From Burkholderia sp. USMB20 (GTDB taxonomy: Bacteria; Pseudomonadota; Gammaproteobacteria; Burkholderiales; Burkholderiaceae), in assembly GCF_000949135.2 (NCBI RefSeq), contig NZ_JTAN02000020.1:22973-86972 (forward strand): a DNA stretch of 64,000 nt. Reading direction: 5' to 3'. Shown here piece by piece: positions 45,762-54,375 of this stretch; within the stretch, counting starts at the first letter, position 1; each line of letters begins with the position of its first letter. The position numbers and the translations under genes are program-made. The notes under the pieces are model-generated. The model did no database searches. It was not told the origin of the DNA and worked only from the letters and a program-made list of their open reading frames with translations.

Positions 45762-46770
45762 GACGCACCTCCATCGATTCCCGCTCGTGCGCATCGCGAA
45801 TCGCATCCCATGTCGCGTCGTCGATCGTCGCCAGTGCGTCATTGAGCGTCGTCTCTCCATGAGCCACGGCCCCAAGGCACACCCGCACCGCCGGATGCTC
45901 GTCGAACCGGGGCGCAACCAGCACGCCCGTCATCACGTAGCACTGCAATTCCGCTTCTTCGGCAATCCCGTGCGCTGCTGCGCGTTCGAGTTGCTCGACA
46001 ACCTGATCATGGAGTTCCGCATCGGACAGGTGATCGACCACCGCCGCCATCGTCTCGCGAAACTTCAGCACGAGCTTGTCCGGGTACCCAAGCTCGATCA
46101 GTTGCGCGTGCTGCCGCTCGCTGAGGTCCGGTGCGTCGCTTGCCGACATCACACCTTCAACCGCCGGCGTGTCGTTGCGCCACACGACTTCGTCGAGCCG
46201 ACGATCGCGATATCGGATCTCGCTAAACGGCGCGACGAACCGCCGCGCCTGCGTGTCGCTCCACACCTGTCGGAGCCGCCCGAATACATGATTGTCGAAG
46301 AAGAACAGGTAGTACGCGCGACCGTTCGGCAGCGCGTACTTCACGTACTGGCGCAGATGCGCATCCAGCGCGTCGAACGACCACGCCGAGCACAACCACG
46401 TCACCGCATGCAGATCGACGGCGTCCAGCCATAGTTGACGCAGCACGCGATGCTGCTCCGCATCCCCGCCGTCGAGTGCGCGACTGTCGAACGCAATCAG
46501 GTACGGTGCGATATCCGTATAGGCATCCAGCCCGGTATCGGTCCAAAGGGACGCGTAACGCAGGCCGCGCACGGCTGCCAGCTGCGTGTCCAGGTCCTGA
46601 TAACCGCGCGTGTCGACGAGCACGTAAAGACGCAACGGTCTGCCGTCGCCGGCCTCGTGCTCCAGCGATGCCTTCAGCGTCTCCACGAATGCCGGCCATT
46701 CCCGCTCGCGCGGACTGGGCCCATCCGCCGCCATCTCGATGGTGTCCCCCGTATCGTTGACTTCGTCCAT
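45748..46770 (-). CDS. DUF4123 domain protein, T6SS effector adaptor/chaperone
   Basis: The 340-residue protein has the DUF4123 fold in its first half (RLYVLVDTRGYQDLD, then YLIAFDSRALDGG and TWLCSAWSFDALDAHLRQYV with YYLFFFDNHVF), the family that loads effectors on VgrG tips. The second half is helical and ends near RFDEHPAV (residue 288), a segment shared with the DUF3304 lipoproteins. The ATG at 46770 overlaps the vgrG stop by one base (TGATG), so it is made right after VgrG. It probably carries the DUF2235-like effector. The 3' end overlaps the next gene by 14 bp. Confidence 0.85.
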   Translation of the reverse strand: MDEVNDTGDTIEMAADGPSPREREWPAFVETLKASLEHEAGDGRPLRLYVLVDTRGYQDLDTQLAAVRGLRYASLWTDTGLDAYTDIAPYLIAFDSRALDGGDAEQHRVLRQLWLDAVDLHAVTWLCSAWSFDALDAHLRQYVKYALPNGRAYYLFFFDNHVFGRLRQVWSDTQARRFVAPFSEIRYRDRRLDEVVWRNDTPAVEGVMSASDAPDLSERQHAQLIELGYPDKLVLKFRETMAAVVDHLSDAELHDQVVEQLERAAAHGIAEEAELQCYVMTGVLVAPRFDEHPAVRVCLGAVAHGETTLNDALATIDDATWDAIRDAHERESMEVRRGVA

Positions 46771-49331
46771 CAATCCGCCTCGACCATCGACTCGCGCCCG
46801 CTATGCGCATTCAGCACGCATTGCTTGCACGTGCCGCCCGGCATCGCGGGCAGCGGATACTGCATGCTCGTCGGTCCGCTGAACTGGTGTTGAGCGCCCT
46901 TGAAATCGACCTTCCCCGGCGCGTGAATCTCGATGTTGCCGCCCTTGATCCGGATATAGGCGCCACCCGACGTGAGCAGGATCTCCTGCTTCGCGGCCAC
47001 GTCGACGGCCTCGGTCGCCGCCATCATCTTCACGGTCTTCTGCGCTGTGAGTTCGATGCTGTCCGCGTGCGCCTGAACCTCGACCTTGCCCTTCGCGGCG
47101 AACAGCTTCATCCCGGCGTTCTGCGCGAACAGGCTGATGCGATCCCGGATGCCGGCGATCAGCGACTTCCCGCTGGTAATGAACGTACTTTGACCACTGA
47201 CGATATTGGTCTGCCGGTCGCTCGCCAGATGCACCGACTGCTGCGACGCCACCCCGATCCCCGCCGGGCTCGCGAACAACATCACCGGCTCCTTGAACGC
47301 ATTCGCATTCCCCGTCCCGCCGCCTGCAGTCCTGCCGCCGCCCGAAGCCGCCCTCGCCACGCTGCTCTGCGTCGCCTCGACGAATTGCTTGAGCGCATCG
47401 CGACCGGTGCCGAGACTCTCCGCCTGATGCATCTCGCTGACCTGCGACATCGATTCGATCAGCCCCTCACCATTGCCAAGCTGCTGCTTCGCCTCACTCA
47501 CGTCGAGCGGCTGGCTGTTCGCCTGCTTCGGATGCGTCGTCACGTACAGACCCTGCCCGGCCCGCATCGCGCCGTACGCATCCGTGCGCAGGTCGAAGCC
47601 TGAGCCGAGATACGCACCGCGCGTGTTCCCGTTCTGCTCGATCAGATAGCCGAGATGAAGCAACGAATTCGCACTGCTGCTGAACAGGCGCGCGCGGTTC
47701 TGCCCGGTCGCGTCGTCGAGCACCATCTCGTTGTGCCCCGATCCCGCATACTCCTTCGACCGGAAGCCCGACAGGATCCCGTTGCTATGCCACTGCGGCC
47801 TGGTCGCACCGTTGTACACGCGATGCATGACGATCGGCCGGTCGCAGTCGCCGCCGATGTAGCCGATCAGCACTTCCTCGCCGACCCGCGGAATATGCAC
47901 GCCGCCGTACCCGCCGCCGGTATCGGACTGCACGACACGCATCCAGCACGACGCGTTCTCGCGGCCTTCGCTCTGGCGGTCCCAGACGAACATGACCTTG
48001 ATCCGGTTCAGCTCGTCCGTATAAACCTCTTCGCCCTTCGGCCCGACGACGATCGCCGTCTCGAGCTGCATCGCGGGCTTGCGATGCTCGAACGGGCTGC
48101 GGTACGGCACGCTCGCGCGCTGCGCTTCGACCTCGACGAGATAGAACCCGGCGGAGCCGTCGTCATGCGCGACCTGGAACGCAGCCGCTTCCCCGTGACC
48201 GGCCTTCACCTGCGCCAGCTGGTCCTGCAGGCTATGCGGAAAACTCGCTTCGTGGTCCGAAACCGGCAGATTGTTCTCGATGTACCGCGTGACGCCGATG
48301 GCCGCGAACTCGCGCTCGCTCGCCGAATCGCGGTCGTGCTCGGGATGACCGCTCAGCGTGAAGCGCCGGCCGGCATCGATCGCGCGCACGCCGCCCACGC
48401 CGAAGAAGCGCTTCGCGCGCGACTCCCATTCCTCGAGACGAATCTTCGACAGGTGTTCGCCGCGGTCCTGGCCCGGATACGTGTACGCGCCGGTGTATTC
48501 ATAGATTTCCGCCTGGCCCGGCAGGTCCCCCTGGCCGGCCTTGGTCGGCAGCGACGTGCCGTTCGGATTGCCCGCCGACGACGGCGCTTTGTAGTCGAAC
48601 GTGCGGGTCGTGTGCAGCGTGCTTTGCAACGTCCGCGATGCAGTCCATTGCGTAAACCCGGCGGTTTCGGTGCCGCTGCCGGAACGATCGAACGTAACGA
48701 CATTCGGCGACAGCGCATCGACCGCATGCACGTCGTCGGTGATGACGAGCGTATGCGCGTTCCCGTCTTCGCTGTGCCGCCAGAACCCGAACAGCCCTTC
48801 GTCCTCCATCAGCCGGTGCACGAAGTTCCAGTCGGTTTCGCTCTGGCGACAGTACGACCGGGACGGCAACGGTTTCGACAACGCGAACTGGTATTGGCCC
48901 CTGGCCTGCGGATGCGTATCGAACACGTCGGAGAGAATCGCGTCGACCGGCTGGTCCTGCCAGTACCGCATGTCGCTGCGGAACTTGAGGAAATGCATCC
49001 ACGACGCGAAGCGCAGCTGGTAACTCGACAGGCTGCCGTCGGCGCCGAGCCGTCGCGCCGTGTGGACATAGCCGTTGATCGGCAGATACGACTTGTCCGG
49101 CTGCTGGATCCACAGCGTGATCGGCTGCGCGATCAGCGTCTTGAGCTCGACGTCGCTCGCGGTGGACACCAGATCGAGCGCCACGCTGAAATCGCGGCCG
49201 AGCGCCGAACGGGTCACGGCGCGGCGCGGCACGAGCGCATTGTTCGGCAGCGACGGGATGTCCGTCTTCAGCAGCCGATCCTGCTGGATCAGGCCACCAC
49301 GAATCGCCTGTGCCAGTTCGGTCACGTTCAT
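46770..49331 (-). CDS. tssI: T6SS spike protein VgrG with DUF2345 domain
   Basis: The 853-residue protein forms the trimeric tip of the T6SS. It has a gp27-like part (RSALGRDFSVALDLVS, the QSETDWNFVHRLMEDEGLFGFW motif), a gp5 OB-fold part (VMFVWDRQSEGRENASCWMRV, then YGGVHIPRVGEEVLIGYIGGD and RPIVMHRVYNG), and a DUF2345 extension (about 670-830, repeats such as GKVEVQAHADSIELTAQK). The tail carries a CKQC motif. No added enzymatic domain is seen, so this VgrG carries effectors through an adaptor. It is followed, with one-base overlap, by the DUF4123 gene. Confidence 0.93.
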   Translation of the reverse strand: MNVTELAQAIRGGLIQQDRLLKTDIPSLPNNALVPRRAVTRSALGRDFSVALDLVSTASDVELKTLIAQPITLWIQQPDKSYLPINGYVHTARRLGADGSLSSYQLRFASWMHFLKFRSDMRYWQDQPVDAILSDVFDTHPQARGQYQFALSKPLPSRSYCRQSETDWNFVHRLMEDEGLFGFWRHSEDGNAHTLVITDDVHAVDALSPNVVTFDRSGSGTETAGFTQWTASRTLQSTLHTTRTFDYKAPSSAGNPNGTSLPTKAGQGDLPGQAEIYEYTGAYTYPGQDRGEHLSKIRLEEWESRAKRFFGVGGVRAIDAGRRFTLSGHPEHDRDSASEREFAAIGVTRYIENNLPVSDHEASFPHSLQDQLAQVKAGHGEAAAFQVAHDDGSAGFYLVEVEAQRASVPYRSPFEHRKPAMQLETAIVVGPKGEEVYTDELNRIKVMFVWDRQSEGRENASCWMRVVQSDTGGGYGGVHIPRVGEEVLIGYIGGDCDRPIVMHRVYNGATRPQWHSNGILSGFRSKEYAGSGHNEMVLDDATGQNRARLFSSSANSLLHLGYLIEQNGNTRGAYLGSGFDLRTDAYGAMRAGQGLYVTTHPKQANSQPLDVSEAKQQLGNGEGLIESMSQVSEMHQAESLGTGRDALKQFVEATQSSVARAASGGGRTAGGGTGNANAFKEPVMLFASPAGIGVASQQSVHLASDRQTNIVSGQSTFITSGKSLIAGIRDRISLFAQNAGMKLFAAKGKVEVQAHADSIELTAQKTVKMMAATEAVDVAAKQEILLTSGGAYIRIKGGNIEIHAPGKVDFKGAQHQFSGPTSMQYPLPAMPGGTCKQCVLNAHSGRESMVEAD

Positions 49332-49398
49332 GCGTCACCCTTCTTCTCGTTCATCGCGAGCCCGCCGGGCCCGCGCTCTCAGGTCAACAAGCGGCGGC

Positions 49399-50520
49399 TC
49401 ACGACTGCTCGTCGGGCCTCACCCCCAGCAGCTCGCGGATGTGCGACAGCGACCCGTCGTCCTTCACGACGCTCTCGAGCCACTTGTGCAGCGGCATGTC
49501 GGCCCATTCGGCGGCCTTGTCCGCGAGATACGCGACCGGGCTGTGCGGCTCGGTCTGGCGGAAGTAGCGCGCGACCGCACGCAGCTGGTCGACGGCCTGC
49601 GCACGGTTCTGGATGCCGGCGATCATTGGCGTCACCGGCGGACGCGGAGCGGTCTGCGACTGCACATGGGTCTCCTCGGTGTGGAACGCGTCGCCGAAGC
49701 TCGGCTCGATGCGCTCGGGCTGCGCCTGCGGCGCCGACGGCGCATGCGGCGCGCTGCCCGTATAGCCCTGCTCGCGCGCGAAGCGCTCGACGAGCCGGTA
49801 CACGGTCTCGAACGCGTCGCGCGTCTGCCGGAAGCTCGGCGCCGAATCGCCGGCGCGTTCGACGAGCCGCTCCTCGAACGCGTCGAGCGAGATTTCGAAC
49901 GCCTTCAGGTTCGCGAGCAGCGTCGTGTAGAACGCGATCGACGTCACGCGCCGCGACGCATCGACCTGCTCGACCGACGGCTTGCCGCGCGCGATGTCGT
50001 CCGCGTGTTCCGGATCGCGCTTCACGGCCTGCGCCACATGCTGCGCGACTTCCCAGTCGAGCGTGGTGAACGCGTTCGATGCGCCGTCGGTCACCGGAAT
50101 GCCGCGCAGCAGCTCGGCCGTACGGCCGGACAGCCACGCGACGTTGCCGAGCCGGTATTCGACGTCGTCGCCTTCCGGCAGCGGATGCACGCTATCCCAG
50201 TAGTCGCGGCACAGGCCTTCCAGCAGCGCATAGCCTTCGGTGAGGCCGGTGATGCCGTCCTCCAGCGCGAGCGCCTCGGTCAGCCATACGGCGAGCCGCA
50301 GGTCCTTGGTGCGCGTGCGCAGCAGCGCGCCCGCGTGATCGACGACGAAGCCCCAGTCGGCCTCCTTGATCTCGGTCACCCACTCGCCCTGGTCGAGCGT
50401 CGGATCGTCGTAGCGCCGCGCGTCCTGGATCGCGTCGAATTCGTTCGAGAACAGCAGGTCGTCGCCGCTGGGCGACGCATCGCTGATCGGCGTCAGCAGC
50501 TCGGGGAGATTGATCGGCAT
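49399..50520 (-). CDS. tssA: T6SS protein TssA
   Basis: The 373-residue protein has the ImpA N-terminal domain of TssA (INLPELLTPISDASPSGDDL, the DARRYDDPTLDQGEW segment and LCRDYWDSVHP) and a C-terminal segment ending in AYLADKAAEWADMPLHKWL. TssA caps the baseplate and primes sheath growth. It lies between tssH (gap 44 bp) and vgrG (67 bp), all on the minus strand. Length and C-terminal form place it in the short-C-terminus group. The start MPINLPE is clear. Confidence 0.93.
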   Translation of the reverse strand: MPINLPELLTPISDASPSGDDLLFSNEFDAIQDARRYDDPTLDQGEWVTEIKEADWGFVVDHAGALLRTRTKDLRLAVWLTEALALEDGITGLTEGYALLEGLCRDYWDSVHPLPEGDDVEYRLGNVAWLSGRTAELLRGIPVTDGASNAFTTLDWEVAQHVAQAVKRDPEHADDIARGKPSVEQVDASRRVTSIAFYTTLLANLKAFEISLDAFEERLVERAGDSAPSFRQTRDAFETVYRLVERFAREQGYTGSAPHAPSAPQAQPERIEPSFGDAFHTEETHVQSQTAPRPPVTPMIAGIQNRAQAVDQLRAVARYFRQTEPHSPVAYLADKAAEWADMPLHKWLESVVKDDGSLSHIRELLGVRPDEQS

Positions 50521-50564
50521 GGTTCAGTGAATCCGTTGATGCATGAGATGTCGCGTGCGGAGGC

Positions 50565-53234
50565 TCATTCGACCGTATAGGCGAATTCGCCGGCCTCGTC
50601 CGCGCGCACCGCGATGCGCGCGATGGCCGCGCCGTCGGCGATCCGGCCGAGCACGTGGCCCGCGATCTCCGGCAGCAGCGTGCCGTTCAAAATGTGGTCG
50701 ACGTTGCGGGCACCCGAATCGACCTCGGTGCAGCGCGCGAGCACCGCGTCGACGAGCGATTCGTCCCACTCGAACGCGGCCTTGTGGTTCGCTTCGATGC
50801 GGCGGCGGATCCGTTCGAGCTTCAGCTCGATGATCTCGGCCAGCACGTCGTCGGAAATCGGGTAGTACGGCACGACCTTCATCCGGCCGAGGAACGCGGG
50901 CTTGAACGTCTTGTACAGCTGCGGGCGCAGCGCCTCGGCGAGTGCGTCCGGATCGGGCAGTTCCTCGGCCGGCTTGTTCAGGCACGCCTGCATCACCGCG
51001 GCCGATCCGACGTTCGACGTCAGGATGATCAGCGTATTGCGGAAGTCGATCTCGCGCCCTTCGGCGTCGTCCATCGTGCCCTTGTCGAACACCTGGAAGA
51101 ACATCTCGAGCACGTCCGGATGCGCCTTCTCGACCTCGTCGAGCAGCACGACGGAATACGGGTTGCGGCGCACGGCCTCGGTCAGCACGCCGCCCTCGCC
51201 GTAGCCGACGTAGCCCGGCGGCGAGCCCTTCAGGCCCGACACGCTGTGCGCTTCCTGGTACTCACTCATGTTGATCGTGACCATCTTGCGCTCGCCGCCG
51301 TACAGGATGTCGGCCAGCGCGAGCGCTGTCTCGGTCTTGCCGACGCCCGACGGCCCGACGAACATGAACACGCCGCGCGGCTTGTTCGGATCCTCGAGGT
51401 TCGCGGTCGCCGTGCGCACGCGCTGCGCGATCGCGTCGAGCGCATGGTCCTGGCCGATCACGCGCGCGGTCAGCAGCGGCTGCAGGTTCAGCACGGTGTC
51501 GATCTCGTCTTTCACCATCCGGCCGAGCGGAATACCGGTCCACGCGGCGACGATCTCGGCGACGACGTGACCGTCGACCTGCAGCGGCACCATCGGCTCG
51601 CCGCCCTGCAGCGCGTGCAGCGCCGCGACGCGTTCGGCCAGCTTCTCGCGCATGGCCGGCACGTCGACCGGCTCGCCGTCTTCCGACGGACCGCGCGCCC
51701 GGTCGAGCGTGTCGCGCAGTTCGGTGATCTCGACGACGATCGCGCGCTCGGCTTCATAGCGCGCCTCGCCCTCGGTCAATTGTGCGAGCGCCGTGTCGCG
51801 CGCGCCGCGCAGCTCGCCCAGGCGCTCGTCGTGCGCGGCGCCGCCCGCCGCTTCGCGCTCCAGCGACGCGATTTCCGCATCGATGCGCTCGATGCGCTTC
51901 TTCGTATCGTCGATCGCCGCGGGCGTCGCGCTGTGCGCGAGCGCGACCTTCGCGCACGCGGTGTCGAGCACGCTGATCGCCTTGTCCGGCAGCTGGCGGC
52001 CACTGATGTAGCGATGCGACAGGCGTACGGCCTCGGTGATCGCGTCGTCGAGGATCCGCACGTTGAAGTGCTTCTCCATCAACCCGGACATCCCGCGCAG
52101 CATCGCGGCCGCGAGCGGCTCGCTCGGCTCCTCGACCTTCACGACCTGGAAGCGCCGCGCGAGCGCCGCATCCTTCTCGAAGTACTTCTTGTATTCGCTC
52201 CAGGTCGTCGCGGCGATCGTGCGCAGCTCGCCGCGCGCGAGCGCCGGTTTCAGCAGGTTCGCCGCGTCGTTCTGGCCGGCCTGGCCGCCCGCGCCGATGA
52301 TCGTGTGCGCCTCGTCGATGAACAGGATGATCGGGTGCGCGCTCTTCTTCACCTCGTCGATCACGCTCTTCAGGCGGTTCTCGAACTCGCCCTTCACGCT
52401 CGCGCCGGCCTGCAGCAGACCCATGTCCAGCACGTGCAGCGCGACGCCGCGCAGCGGCGGCGGCACGTCGTCGGCCGCGATCCGCAGCGCGAGACCCTCG
52501 ACGACCGCCGTTTTGCCGACTCCGGCCTCGCCGGTCATGATCGGGTTGTTCTGGCGACGACGCATCAGGATGTCGATCGCCTGGCGAATCTCGGCTTCGC
52601 GGCCGATCACCGGGTCGATCTTGCCGTCACGCGCGCGCTGCGTGAGGTTGGTCGTGTACGTGTCGAGCGCGGGCGTCTTCGACGGGCCGGCCGCGGGCGC
52701 GGCGCCGTCGGCGGCCGGCGCGACGTCGCTGCCTTCCGCATCCGCCTGGCGCGGCTCGGCTTCGCTCGAACCGGCCATGATCTCGTCGAACTTGTGCTTC
52801 AGGTCCGTCACGTTCATTTCCGCGAACTGCGACGACATGCGCTGCGCGAACTGCGCGAGATCGGGCGCGGTCAGCAGCGCGAGCAGCAGGTGCCCCGAAC
52901 GGATGCGGCCGAGCTGCGAATCGAGCGACGCGATCAACCAGGCCTGTTCGAACAGCGCGATCAGGTGCACGGAAAACACCGGCGTGCGCGTGTTGCCCGT
53001 CTTCAGGCGCGTGAGTTCGCGCTCGAGATCGGCGCGCAGCGCATGCGGATCGACGCGGCTCGCACGCAACGCGAGCGGCAGGTCGCCCGTCGCCTGGTCG
53101 AGCAGCGCGAGAAACAGATGCTCCAGATCGACCTCGTAATGGCCGCGCGCCAGGCACGCGCTCGCCGCGCGCTCGGTCGCATGCCGGCACAGCGGGTTCA
53201 GTTTCGTGATCAGGGTCTTCAGGGGCGTGCTCAT
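50565..53234 (-). CDS. tssH: T6SS AAA+ ATPase ClpV (TssH)
   Basis: The 889-residue ATPase disassembles contracted TssB/TssC sheath for reuse. It has a Clp N domain (about 10-160), the first AAA+ module with Walker A GEAGVGKT and Walker B ILFIDEAHTIIGAGG, a middle coiled-coil region (RIERIDAEIASLEREA), and the second AAA+ module with GPSGVGKTETALALA and VVLLDEVEKAHPDV. The ending is typical of ClpV (AIARIAVRADEAGEFAYTVE). It lies 40 bp after tssG. All catalytic residues look intact. Confidence 0.95.
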   Translation of the reverse strand: MSTPLKTLITKLNPLCRHATERAASACLARGHYEVDLEHLFLALLDQATGDLPLALRASRVDPHALRADLERELTRLKTGNTRTPVFSVHLIALFEQAWLIASLDSQLGRIRSGHLLLALLTAPDLAQFAQRMSSQFAEMNVTDLKHKFDEIMAGSSEAEPRQADAEGSDVAPAADGAAPAAGPSKTPALDTYTTNLTQRARDGKIDPVIGREAEIRQAIDILMRRRQNNPIMTGEAGVGKTAVVEGLALRIAADDVPPPLRGVALHVLDMGLLQAGASVKGEFENRLKSVIDEVKKSAHPIILFIDEAHTIIGAGGQAGQNDAANLLKPALARGELRTIAATTWSEYKKYFEKDAALARRFQVVKVEEPSEPLAAAMLRGMSGLMEKHFNVRILDDAITEAVRLSHRYISGRQLPDKAISVLDTACAKVALAHSATPAAIDDTKKRIERIDAEIASLEREAAGGAAHDERLGELRGARDTALAQLTEGEARYEAERAIVVEITELRDTLDRARGPSEDGEPVDVPAMREKLAERVAALHALQGGEPMVPLQVDGHVVAEIVAAWTGIPLGRMVKDEIDTVLNLQPLLTARVIGQDHALDAIAQRVRTATANLEDPNKPRGVFMFVGPSGVGKTETALALADILYGGERKMVTINMSEYQEAHSVSGLKGSPPGYVGYGEGGVLTEAVRRNPYSVVLLDEVEKAHPDVLEMFFQVFDKGTMDDAEGREIDFRNTLIILTSNVGSAAVMQACLNKPAEELPDPDALAEALRPQLYKTFKPAFLGRMKVVPYYPISDDVLAEIIELKLERIRRRIEANHKAAFEWDESLVDAVLARCTEVDSGARNVDHILNGTLLPEIAGHVLGRIADGAAIARIAVRADEAGEFAYTVE

Positions 53235-53274
53235 GGCGTCGATCTCAGGTTCGATTGTTTGTTGTCGTTCGGAA

Positions 53275-54375
53275 TCAGTGAATCACGTGCAGTTCGTAGC
53301 GGGCGTCCCAGCGGTCTTCGGCCGCGTCGCGCGTGCAGAGGAACGCGTCCCAGCCGAGCCGCGAGCCCGCGCCGAGCACACTTGCACCGACCTCGGTGCG
53401 TTTCAGCACGAGCTTCACCTCGTATTCGAGCGTGACGCCGGCGAGCAGCGTCAGCATGCGTTCGAGCGCAACGGCCTGCGCGCCGCCGGGCAGGAATGCC
53501 TCGTAGTCGCGCTTGGACAGCGGGCCGACGACGATCCGCGCGCGCATGTCGCGCTGCCATACGCGTTCGCCGACGAGCGCCGTCGCGCCGAGCACCGCGT
53601 TGACCTCGCCGAGCACGCTCAGCTGGTCGGGCGGCACGTCGTACCACTTGCCGACGAACTGGTCGATCTTCACCGGCACGCGGAAGTAATCGGACAGCGT
53701 GCGCTGCAGGTAGGCGGCCGACATCGGCCGGTGCCGCGCGGCGAGCGCGTAGCCGGCGACGGCCTCGTCGAGCACGCCGCCCGCGCCGGCCGCGAGGCTG
53801 TCGCGCACCTCGTCGCTCGGCACGCCGGCGATCGCGAGCAGGAGCGGCAGGTAGCGCTCGTCGCGGTCGAGTTCGTAATGGAACGGCAGCCGGTATTTCT
53901 TCCACGCCGCGTAGAACAGCGCGGTCGCGCGGTTCGAGAACACGTCGAAGAAGGCGCGCGCCGCGTGGTCGCGCTTCAGGTGCTCGCGCGCGACGATCTG
54001 CTCGGTGTAGTGCAGCGGCAGCGCGCCCTGCCCGCCGAGCAGCCCGAAGAATGCGGGTGTCAGTTCGACGTGACCGAGCTCGCCGGCCGCGAGCGCGGCG
54101 CCGCGATCCTCGCCCGAGTCGAGCAGCGTGCCGTCGTCGTCGAACGAGCGGGCGCCTTCGATCTCGCTCGGCGGAAAGCCGAGCGACAGCGTGTTGCGGA
54201 ATTCGATGCGCTGCGCGACGACGTCGCCCTGCCGCCACGCGCCGGGGGCATCGGACGCCTGCCGCGCGAACAGCCCTTCGAGCACGCGCACCGCCTGGAA
54301 GAACTCGAAGCGGTGCGGCTCGTCGAGCAGCGCGTCGACTACGCCAGGATCGATTCGCCGGTGCGGGGCTTGCAT
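53275..54375 (-). CDS. tssG: T6SS baseplate subunit TssG
   Basis: The 366-residue protein matches TssG/VasB: the opening DALLDEPHRFEFFQAVRVLE, RIEFRNTLSLGFPPSEIEG, LTPAFFGLLGGQGALPLHY and the RDMRARIVVGPLS region are family parts. It forms the baseplate wedge with TssE, TssF and TssK. The ATG at 54375 has GAGGAG at good spacing and overlaps the tssF end by 37 bp; a longer frame to 54573 would run into tssF coding sequence and is rejected. Confidence 0.93.
   Translation of the reverse strand: MQAPHRRIDPGVVDALLDEPHRFEFFQAVRVLEGLFARQASDAPGAWRQGDVVAQRIEFRNTLSLGFPPSEIEGARSFDDDGTLLDSGEDRGAALAAGELGHVELTPAFFGLLGGQGALPLHYTEQIVAREHLKRDHAARAFFDVFSNRATALFYAAWKKYRLPFHYELDRDERYLPLLLAIAGVPSDEVRDSLAAGAGGVLDEAVAGYALAARHRPMSAAYLQRTLSDYFRVPVKIDQFVGKWYDVPPDQLSVLGEVNAVLGATALVGERVWQRDMRARIVVGPLSKRDYEAFLPGGAQAVALERMLTLLAGVTLEYEVKLVLKRTEVGASVLGAGSRLGWDAFLCTRDAAEDRWDARYELHVIH

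Noticed and set aside
50655-53435. 926-codon plus-strand frame opposite clpV
   Set aside because: Mirror frame of a recognised gene, no motifs and no ribosome-binding site.
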